From Flavobacteriaceae bacterium (lineage in GTDB: Bacteria > Bacteroidota > Bacteroidia > Flavobacteriales > Flavobacteriaceae), in the NCBI GenBank assembly GCA_023145595.1, contig JAGLDM010000374.1:1-5272 (forward strand): DNA of 5,272 nucleotides, in the 5' to 3' direction. Below are positions 1-5,272 of the stretch, piece after piece; the stretch's first letter is position 1; each line of letters begins with the position of its first letter. The position numbers and the translations under genes were made by a program. The notes under the pieces were generated by a model, which saw only the letters and a program-made list of their open reading frames with translations, was not told the origin of the DNA and made no database searches.

Positions 1-93
1 TAAAAAAAATTATAATTTATCACTCTCATCCGAAAGTTTTTAAAAAATAGACAAATATCCATGTCAATCCCAATGATAGGGTTTCAATTTTAA

Positions 94-402
94 TATTGTT
101 CCTTTAGCAAAAACCACTTGCCACAAGTTGCTATCAATACTGATGAGGTAACCATCATTGATGAGTCTAAAATTAATGCATACATCATTTTTTCTAAGGA
201 AGACGTTATTTCTTATGAAGGAAACATTGGAATAGAAATTAGAGAGGCGACTTCTCAAAAGTATCCAAAAAAATCATTTGGTTTAGAAACTAGAGATAAA
301 AACAATGAAGATTTAAACGTTTCATTATTAAGATTTCCAGAGGAAGAAGATTGGATTTCTGATAGATTGACTTGGCTGGATACTGCAATAAATAATTTAT
401 AA
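94..402 (+). pseudogene. Remnant of a CotH-kinase-family protein gene (N-terminal block joined to C-terminal tail)
   Basis: The reading frame open from 94 to the TAA at 400-402 encodes a block resembling the start of CotH-family proteins (spore-coat kinase CotH relatives, common as secreted proteins in Bacteroidota). It has an LP-x-V-x-I-N-T start (bases 118-141), a G-I-E-I-R...S-Q-x-(Y/F)-P-K-K-S-(F/Y)-G-x-E-T-R-D core, and an N-V-S-L-L...F-P-E-E-x-D-W-I segment ending near base 357. Complete family members then continue for a few hundred residues. Here the frame passes at once into a 15-residue tail (SDRLTWLDTAINNL preceded by Ile) that resembles the family's C-terminal end. There is no ATG start and no signal peptide. 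The family-like sequence seems to begin upstream of the first possible start, a TTG at 118, and the same frame is stopped by TAA at 91-93. Two positions usually Gly are Glu and Arg (codons GAG at 244-246, AGA at 331-333). I infer a decayed gene; a short expressed protein of about 94 residues from TTG 118 is a less likely alternative. Family assignment is from memory of the motifs. Confidence 0.6.
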
Positions 403-409
403 AAAGGAA

Positions 410-1702
410 TTACTCATTCATCAAAGCCTCAATTTCCTCAATCTCTAATGGAATATTCTCCATTAAATTTAATGGTTCTCCAGACTCCTGAATTACGTAA
501 TCATCTTCCAACCGAATTCCTAAATTTTCATCTGGAATATAAATTCCGGGCTCTACGGTAAAAACCATTCCTGCTTCCATTGGCTCGGTTAAAACACCAT
601 AGTCGTGCGTGTCAAGTCCCATGTGATGTGAGGTTCCGTGCATAAAATATTTTTTATACGCAGGCCATTTAGGATCTTCGTTTTTCACATCCTCTTCAGA
701 GACCAACCCCAATCCAATTAATTCTTGAGTCATTAGTTTTCCGATTTCAATATGATAATCGGCCCAAATAGTTCCGGGAATTAACATTTTTGCGGCTGCT
801 TTTTTCACTCGTAAAACGGCATTATAGACTTCTTTTTGACGTTCAGAAAATTTTCCTGAAACGGGGATAGATCGAGTCAGATCGCTCGCATAATTTCCGT
901 AAGAAGCAGCGACATCCATTAAAATAATTTCCCCCTCTTTACATTGCTGATTGTTTTCTATATAATGAAGTACGTTGGCGTTAAATCCGCTAGCAATAAT
1001 GGGAGTGTATGCAAATCCATCAGCACGATTTCTTGTAAACTCATGAATAAATTCGGCTTCAATTTCGTATTCCCAAACATCGGGTTTTGTAAAAGACAAA
1101 ACCCTTCTGAATCCTTTTTCTGTAATATCACAAGCCTGTTGAATTAATGCAATTTCTTCAGGTTCTTTTACAGAGCGTAGGTGTTGTAATATGGGTTGAC
1201 TTCTCAAATAAGTATGCGCAGAGTATTTTTCTCGACACCATTTTACAAAGCGCGCTTCCCTAGTTTCAGTTTCTGTGTTTGCACGGTAATGTTCATTTGT
1301 ATTAAGGTAAACACTTTCTGCTTGTGTCATAATTTCAAATAATACGTTCTCAAAATCAGGCAACCAATATACGGTTTGAATACCAGCTGTTTCAAAGGCT
1401 TTTTCTTTTGTTAATTTTTCACCTTCCCAAATGGCAATGTGTTCATTTGTTTCCTTCAGAAATAAAATTTCACGATGTTCTTTTTTAGGAGCATCAGGAA
1501 AAATAACCAAAACACTTTCTTCTTGGTCAACTCCGCTCAAATAGAAGATATCTCTATGTTGTGCAAAAGGCAACATGCTATCCGCACTAACGGGATAAAT
1601 ATCGTTGGAATTAAAAACGGCCAGTGAGTTTGTCTTCATCTTTGAAGCAAACTTTCTTCTGTTTTTGATAAATAATCTTTTATCTATAGGTAAATATTTC
1701 AT
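410..1702 (-). CDS. pepP: Xaa-Pro aminopeptidase (aminopeptidase P, peptidase family M24B)
   Basis: This 430-residue cytoplasmic dimetal peptidase removes the N-terminal residue from peptides with proline in second position. An N-terminal creatinase/AMP_N-like domain covers roughly residues 1-140, including the family-like run D51-IFYLSG. The pita-bread catalytic domain covers about 180-425. All five expected metal ligands can be placed: D263 (LMDVAA), D274 (SDLTRS), H359 (HGTSHHMGLDTHD), E384 (TVEPG) and E399 (RLEDD). The accessory histidines H246, H355 and H366 are also present. No signal peptide or membrane segment is visible. Length matches Bacteroidota aminopeptidase P proteins. The ATG at 1702 is the natural start: it gives the complete AMP_N domain, and no better upstream start is seen. 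The gene is monocistronic here, divergent from the secreted protease and convergent with the CotH remnant. Its stop lies only 7 bp from the remnant's stop, leaving no room for a terminator between them. The M24B assignment is firm; the exact substrate range is inferred from the family. Confidence 0.95.
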   Translation of the reverse strand: MKYLPIDKRLFIKNRRKFASKMKTNSLAVFNSNDIYPVSADSMLPFAQHRDIFYLSGVDQEESVLVIFPDAPKKEHREILFLKETNEHIAIWEGEKLTKEKAFETAGIQTVYWLPDFENVLFEIMTQAESVYLNTNEHYRANTETETREARFVKWCREKYSAHTYLRSQPILQHLRSVKEPEEIALIQQACDITEKGFRRVLSFTKPDVWEYEIEAEFIHEFTRNRADGFAYTPIIASGFNANVLHYIENNQQCKEGEIILMDVAASYGNYASDLTRSIPVSGKFSERQKEVYNAVLRVKKAAAKMLIPGTIWADYHIEIGKLMTQELIGLGLVSEEDVKNEDPKWPAYKKYFMHGTSHHMGLDTHDYGVLTEPMEAGMVFTVEPGIYIPDENLGIRLEDDYVIQESGEPLNLMENIPLEIEEIEALMNE

Positions 1703-1724
1703 TGGACTAATTTTTGATTGCCTC

Positions 1725-1755
1725 TAAAACTAAGGGTTTTGAGTAAATTAATAAA
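1725..1755 (-). promoter_or_regulatory. Possible pepP promoter (Bacteroidota-type)
   Basis: Read on the minus strand, TTTA (1755-1752), a 19-nt spacer and TAGTTTTA (1732-1725) approximate the Bacteroidota consensus TTTG-N19-TAnnTTTG, with one mismatch in each box. The implied start of transcription would be about 15 nt before the pepP ATG at 1702. In such AT-rich sequence this could occur by chance. Confidence 0.3.
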
Positions 1756-1771
1756 AAAAACGCTATTTTTA
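1738..1771 (+). promoter_or_regulatory. Possible promoter of the secreted metalloprotease gene
   Basis: TTTG at 1738-1741 and TATTTTTA at 1764-1771 (one mismatch to TAnnTTTG) are separated by 22 nt. That is slightly long for the classic 19-nt spacing but tolerable for flavobacterial promoters. The -7-like box lies 36 bp before the ATG at 1808. It overlaps or abuts the candidate pepP promoter, so the two divergent genes may compete for the same 105-bp spacer. This is a weak, motif-only call. Confidence 0.3.
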
Positions 1772-1807
1772 ACACTTAAAAGTATTAGACTATAAATTTA
1801 ATAAATT

Positions 1808-3649
1808 ATGCATAGAAGAACTTTCAAAACAATTCTTATTTTTTTATTTTTCTCATTCCTGCTCCCTTCGGTTGCACAAGGCTTAATGTATGAAATTTCA
1901 TTGAGTGAACAAGTAAGTGCATCTTCTCAAATTATTGAAGGAAAGGTAATTTCAAAAAAATCGTATTGGAATGCGAGTCACGGGAGAATCTATACAGTTA
2001 ATACTATTGAAGTTTATAAGGTTTTTAAAGGGAAAACTCAGAGTATTGTAGAAATTGTAACTCAGGGAGGTTCCGTAGGGATGGATATTCATCAAGTCAA
2101 CCCAAGTTTAAAGTTGAGAATTGGTGATGTGGGTGTTTTTACCTTAATTGATCATTCTATTGTTTTTGGGTCTTCTAAAAAAGGAACACATGCTTCATTT
2201 AAAGCATATAGTTCTAAACAAGGTTTTTATAAATACGATATGCCAAACAATATAGTTACGAACCCTTTTAGTAAGCGTAAAGGTATTTCTGCTAATTTTT
2301 ATGCGGAACTAAAAAAAATAACAAAAAACAGTGTTTCGGAGATAAAGAGATTTGATGTTGATAAAAAGCGCACTACTGCAAAAAATAACACAAGTGCTAA
2401 ACTTTTAGCGGCAACAATATCAAATGTCTCTCCTTTAACAGGACTATCAGCAGGAACCTACACCGTATTGACAATTGAAGGTTCTCAGTTTGGATCATCA
2501 CAGGGGAGTACTGGTAAGGTTGAGTTTTCATTTGCAAGTGACGGAGGAAGTTCTTGGGTTGCAGCATATGATTTTCAGATAAATTCTTGGAGTTCCACAA
2601 AAATTGAAGTAGAAATTCCAAGCGGCGCAGGTACAGGGACTATAAGGGTTACACCTGATGGAGGTAGCCCTGTTGAATCTTCTCAATCTATAACTATAGA
2701 TTATGCAGAACTGAATCCTGTTACGGATTTGGTTCAAGATAACCCCGATTTAATTCAGGATTATTTAGCAGGTCAGAGTCAACATGTAGATGATAATGGT
2801 TTGGGAGGTTATACATGGCAAATGAATTCAACGTTTGATGCGAATACTGCCGCTAAAGAATCGTTCATCAGGGCTTTTGATGCTTGGCGTTGTGAAACGG
2901 GAGTAAATTGGATTTTAGGAGCAACAACTTCTGTTGATGTTATAGCTGTAGATGGAGTAAATATAATACGGTTTGATTTTGAAGATGAATTACCATCAGG
3001 GACTTTAGGAAGTTTTGCCAATTATTATTCAGGCTGTATAATCGGGGGCAAACTTTCCACGATAGTTGCTGAAATGGATCTTGTTTTTGACGAAGATAAA
3101 AATGGTGCGTTTGGAGTTGAGTGGGAATTTGGGACAGCAGATGCGGTGAGCCCTAAAATTGATTTTGAATCGGTAGCTTTGCACGAGTTGGGTCATGGAC
3201 ATCAGTTAAATCACACAATAAATTTAGGAGGCGTGATGCATTATGAAATCTCCCAGGGGAATAATAGGAGGGTTCTAAATCAAAATGATATAGATGGCGG
3301 GAATGATGTTCAAAGTAGAAGTCTGGGAGCCTATCTTTGTTCTGCTGCTATTGACCCAATGACAAATTATGTTTGTCCTGTAGTAGGCATAGAAGATCAA
3401 GTACTCGAAAACGGAATTACAATATTTCCAAATCCGGCTTCAGAAAAATTGTTTATTACAAACCACACCAATTTCAACCTTCAAAAAGCAATCATTTATG
3501 ATGTAAGCGGAAGAGTTCTGTATGATATTAAAATAAGTAATTCTGGAAGCACCAAAAAAATCAATATAGAGGCGCTTGCTCAAGGGGTTTATTTTCTTAA
3601 AATAATTTCAGATAAAGCAAGTATTACAAAAATATTTGTTGTTGATTAA
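1808..3649 (+). CDS. Secreted matrixin-like zinc metalloprotease with IPT/TIG domain and T9SS type A sorting domain
   Basis: This 613-residue exported protease probably acts outside the cell or on its surface. Residues 1-25 form a Sec signal peptide (MHRR, hydrophobic core, likely cleavage after A-Q-G25). Residues 26 to about 200 are an N-terminal region I cannot assign. About 203-298 look like an IPT/TIG immunoglobulin-like fold (start I-S-N-V-S-P, then G-x-Y-T-V-L-T-I-E-G-S-x-F-G). The catalytic region spans roughly 300-525, with a zinc motif at 459-469 (HELGHGHQLNH; ligands H459, H463, H469; base E460) and a candidate Met-turn at M477 (GGVMHY). This is a metzincin arrangement except that Gln466 sits where Gly is usual. 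All four cysteines (362, 410, 511, 523) lie in the catalytic region and may form disulfides. Residues 527-613 are a T9SS type A C-terminal sorting domain (I-F-P-N-P-A at 539-544, YDVSGRV, L-A-Q-G-V-Y-F-L-K). The ATG at 1808 gives a proper signal peptide; no Shine-Dalgarno is present, as expected in this phylum. A terminator follows the stop, so the gene seems monocistronic. Substrate unknown. Confidence 0.9.
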   Translation: MHRRTFKTILIFLFFSFLLPSVAQGLMYEISLSEQVSASSQIIEGKVISKKSYWNASHGRIYTVNTIEVYKVFKGKTQSIVEIVTQGGSVGMDIHQVNPSLKLRIGDVGVFTLIDHSIVFGSSKKGTHASFKAYSSKQGFYKYDMPNNIVTNPFSKRKGISANFYAELKKITKNSVSEIKRFDVDKKRTTAKNNTSAKLLAATISNVSPLTGLSAGTYTVLTIEGSQFGSSQGSTGKVEFSFASDGGSSWVAAYDFQINSWSSTKIEVEIPSGAGTGTIRVTPDGGSPVESSQSITIDYAELNPVTDLVQDNPDLIQDYLAGQSQHVDDNGLGGYTWQMNSTFDANTAAKESFIRAFDAWRCETGVNWILGATTSVDVIAVDGVNIIRFDFEDELPSGTLGSFANYYSGCIIGGKLSTIVAEMDLVFDEDKNGAFGVEWEFGTADAVSPKIDFESVALHELGHGHQLNHTINLGGVMHYEISQGNNRRVLNQNDIDGGNDVQSRSLGAYLCSAAIDPMTNYVCPVVGIEDQVLENGITIFPNPASEKLFITNHTNFNLQKAIIYDVSGRVLYDIKISNSGSTKKINIEALAQGVYFLKIISDKASITKIFVVD

Positions 3650-3668
3650 AGATGTTTTTATTGAGGCT

Positions 3669-3693
3669 ATTAAAGGATTCTTTAATCTTTTTT
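3669..3693 (+). terminator. Rho-independent terminator after the metalloprotease gene
   Basis: A perfect 7-bp stem (ATTAAAG at 3669-3675 with CTTTAAT at 3680-3686) around a 4-nt loop GATT is followed by C and six T (3688-3693). It starts 20 bp after the TAA at 3647-3649. The stem has a single G-C pair and is therefore weak, but its position and T-tract fit a terminator that separates the protease gene from the succinate dehydrogenase operon. Confidence 0.6.
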
Positions 3694-3785
3694 GCAGAGA
3701 GTCACTTTTAACCACGTCTTATTTAAAGGGGTTATAAATAAACTATTTGGAGGTAATTATTCTTCTAAAGCAGGTTTGAAAATAG

Positions 3786-3793
3786 TATATTTG
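3786..3793 (+). promoter_or_regulatory. Promoter -7 box of the succinate dehydrogenase operon
   Basis: TATATTTG matches the Bacteroidota -7 consensus TAnnTTTG at every defined position and lies 25 bp before the sdhC ATG at 3818, so transcription would start about 15-20 nt ahead of the coding region. No good TTTG -33 box is found at the usual distance; the best is a weak TTCT at 3763-3766. The call rests on the -7 box, on its position between terminator and gene, and on the operon needing a start here. Confidence 0.45.
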
Positions 3794-3817
3794 TTCCTTC
3801 AATTTAAAACAATAGAA

Positions 3818-4483
3818 ATGAGCGGACTTTTATCTTCATCGCTTGCTAGAAAGTATGCAATGTCACTTTCAGCATTTTTTTTAATAATTTTCTTATTAAT
3901 TCATGTTGCTGTTAATTTAGTTTCTCTTTGTAGTGAAGAGGCTTTTAATACAGCATCCCATTTTATGGGAACAAATCCACTAATTCAATTTGCAATGCAG
4001 CCAGTTTTAATATTTGGCGTGGTATTTCATTTTGTATTGGGCTTTATCTTAGAATTAAAAAACTGGAAAGCCCAAGGCATAAAATATGCTATGGATAACG
4101 GCGCAGCCAATTCAACTTGGATGAGTCGGAACATGATATATACTGGCGGGGCAATTTTAGCATTTATTGTGCTGCATTTTGTTGATTTCTGGATTCCAGA
4201 AATTAATCATAAATACATTCATGCGCTTCCAGAGGATCCATCACGTTATTTTCATGAGTTACAAGCGAAGTTTGTAAGTCCGTTACGAGTTGGGGCTTAT
4301 GTGATTGCATTTGTGTTTTTAGCATTGCACTTGCTACACGGATTCAATTCGGCATTTCAATCAATAGGATTAAACAATAAATACACGAAAGGATTTAAAA
4401 GATGTACTAAAGCCTATTCAATCATCATTCCTGGTTTATTTATTTTCATTGCACTATTTCATTATTTTTCTCAACTATCATAA
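3818..4483 (+). CDS. sdhC: Succinate dehydrogenase / fumarate reductase cytochrome b558 membrane subunit
   Basis: This 221-residue membrane anchor of type-B complex II holds two b hemes and carries electrons between the SdhA/SdhB part and the menaquinone pool. Five hydrophobic segments lie at about residues 17-37, 60-80, 107-127, 157-177 and 200-218. Each of the first four holds histidines suited to heme ligation: H29, H71, H120 and H171 or H174 (the latter in the family-typical LHGFNSAFQSIG). Length and topology fit the single-subunit b558 family (Bacillus SdhC, Wolinella FrdC), not the two-subunit SdhC/SdhD type. I chose the ATG at 3818, giving MSGLLSSSLARKYAMS. The frame extends upstream to a TTG at 3692, but those 42 residues are unlike the family, overlap the preceding terminator's T-tract and would place the -7 box inside the gene. 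sdhA follows after 11 bp, so the two are surely cotranscribed. Confidence 0.93.
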   Translation: MSGLLSSSLARKYAMSLSAFFLIIFLLIHVAVNLVSLCSEEAFNTASHFMGTNPLIQFAMQPVLIFGVVFHFVLGFILELKNWKAQGIKYAMDNGAANSTWMSRNMIYTGGAILAFIVLHFVDFWIPEINHKYIHALPEDPSRYFHELQAKFVSPLRVGAYVIAFVFLALHLLHGFNSAFQSIGLNNKYTKGFKRCTKAYSIIIPGLFIFIALFHYFSQLS

Positions 4484-4494
4484 TTTCCTAACCT

Positions 4495-5272
4495 ATGGCA
4501 ATTTTAGATTCAAAAACACCTAAAGGTCCGATTAAAGATAAATGGACTAATTACAAAAACAAGGTTGACCTTGTCAACCCTGCCAACAAGCGTAATATCG
4601 ATATTATTATTGTAGGTACTGGTTTGGCTGGTGGTTCCGCTGCGGCAACTTTAGCAGAACAAGGATATAACGTAAAAGCATTTTGCTACCAAGATTCACC
4701 TCGTCGAGCACATTCAATTGCGGCACAAGGAGGAATCAATGCATCAAAAAATTATATGGGAGATGGTGATTCTGACTTCCGTCTTTTTTATGATACTGTA
4801 AAAGGTGGTGATTACCGTTCTCGTGAATCAAACGTACATCGTTTAGCAGAGGTTTCAGGTAATATTATTGACCAATGTGTTGCTCAAGGTGTTCCATTTG
4901 CACGTGATTATGGTGGATTACTTGACAATCGTTCGTTTGGAGGAGTGTTAGTTTCTCGTACTTTTTATGCAAAAGGTCAAACAGGACAACAATTATTATT
5001 AGGGGCTTATTCAGCAATGAATCGTCAAATTGCTCGTGGTAAAATAGAGATGTTTAACCGTCACGAAATGTTAGATGTTGTTATTGTTGATGGAAAAGCA
5101 AGAGGAATTATTACACGTAATTTAATTACAGGAGAAATAGATAGGCATTCAGCACATGCTGTAGTTATTGCTACAGGAGGTTATGGAAATGTATATTTCT
5201 TATCTACCAATGCAATGGGGTCTAACGCTACTGCTGCTTGGAAAATACATAAAAAAGGAGCGTATTTCGCAA
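4495..5272 (+). CDS. sdhA: Succinate dehydrogenase / fumarate reductase flavoprotein subunit (5' part, cut by window end)
   Basis: This is the catalytic flavoprotein of complex II, which oxidises succinate to fumarate (or the reverse) with covalently bound FAD and passes electrons to the iron-sulfur subunit. The frame is open from the ATG at 4495 to the window end, giving 259 residues plus one base of a protein that is usually about 660-670 residues in Bacteroidota. Visible are the dinucleotide-binding motif G41-x-G43-x-x-G46 after a beta strand ([12 protein letters not shown]) and the FAD-attachment segment [14 protein letters not shown], with H73 as the expected covalent flavin histidine. 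The G-D-G-D-S-D segment after it (89-94) and the A-T-G-G-Y-G strand (226-231) that closes the first FAD-binding part are also present. The roughly 35-residue lead before the Rossmann strand is as expected for the type-B form in this phylum. No Shine-Dalgarno is present; the 11-bp spacing after sdhC points to cotranscription. sdhB is expected downstream, outside the window. The catalytic Arg/His of the capping domain lie beyond the edge. Confidence 0.96.
   Translation, partial: MAILDSKTPKGPIKDKWTNYKNKVDLVNPANKRNIDIIIVGTGLAGGSAAATLAEQGYNVKAFCYQDSPRRAHSIAAQGGINASKNYMGDGDSDFRLFYDTVKGGDYRSRESNVHRLAEVSGNIIDQCVAQGVPFARDYGGLLDNRSFGGVLVSRTFYAKGQTGQQLLLGAYSAMNRQIARGKIEMFNRHEMLDVVIVDGKARGIITRNLITGEIDRHSAHAVVIATGGYGNVYFLSTNAMGSNATAAWKIHKKGAYFA

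Noticed and set aside
1..93. Possible upstream part of the CotH remnant, including ATG at 61 in the same frame
   Set aside because: All three plus-strand frames have stops, and the ATG at 61 meets TAA after ten codons. I see no family-like sequence before about base 103, so I do not extend the pseudogene call further left.
64..258. 64-codon minus-strand open frame at the left end
   Set aside because: It is antisense to the CotH-like block, whose sense translation is recognisable; the antisense one is not.
944..1147. 67-codon plus-strand open frame inside pepP
   Set aside because: It lies wholly antisense within a well-supported gene and its translation resembles no protein family; it is a shadow frame.
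2397..3021. Three minus-strand open frames inside the metalloprotease gene
   Set aside because: All are antisense to a gene with clear domains, have no recognisable content and overlap one another; they are shadow frames.
3749..3754. Perfect Shine-Dalgarno-like GGAGGT upstream of sdhC
   Set aside because: No start codon lies at a suitable distance after it, it is about 65 bp from the sdhC ATG and upstream of the -7 box, and Bacteroidota rarely use such sites.

Overview
The window reads as chromosomal DNA from a member of the Bacteroidota, most likely a flavobacterium (Flavobacteriaceae or a close relative). The evidence is low GC, start codons without Shine-Dalgarno sequences, a TAnnTTTG-type -7 promoter box, a secreted protein ending in a type IX secretion (T9SS) sorting domain, and a sdhC-sdhA pair of the type-B (b558) succinate dehydrogenase class arranged as in that phylum.

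Layout, left to right. Bases 1-117 hold no convincing gene. Bases 94-402 (+) carry what I read as a decayed fragment of a CotH-kinase-family gene: a recognisable N-terminal block joined directly to what looks like the C-terminal tail, with the middle missing. Seven bases later, convergent to it, lies an intact gene on the minus strand (410-1702) for an Xaa-Pro aminopeptidase (M24B) with all five metal ligands. A 105-bp divergent spacer (1703-1807) separates it from a plus-strand gene (1808-3649) for a 613-residue secreted metalloprotease. Its parts are a signal peptide, an unassigned N-terminal region, an IPT/TIG fold, a metzincin/matrixin-like catalytic domain, and a T9SS type A sorting domain. 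A small hairpin with a T-tract (3669-3693) ends that unit. After a spacer with a perfect TATATTTG -7 box, the succinate dehydrogenase operon begins: sdhC (3818-4483), then sdhA (from 4495, cut by the window edge after 259 residues). sdhB would be expected just outside.

Functionally the window is a mosaic of independent units: intracellular peptide turnover (PepP), a secreted or surface protease exported by T9SS, and core respiration (complex II). No mobile element, CRISPR array, RNA gene or defence-like system was seen, and I do not claim a new biological system. The points worth a second look are the collapsed CotH remnant, the metzincin motif of the secreted protease with Gln where Gly is usual, that protease's long N-terminal region lacking any cysteine, and the sdhC start site.
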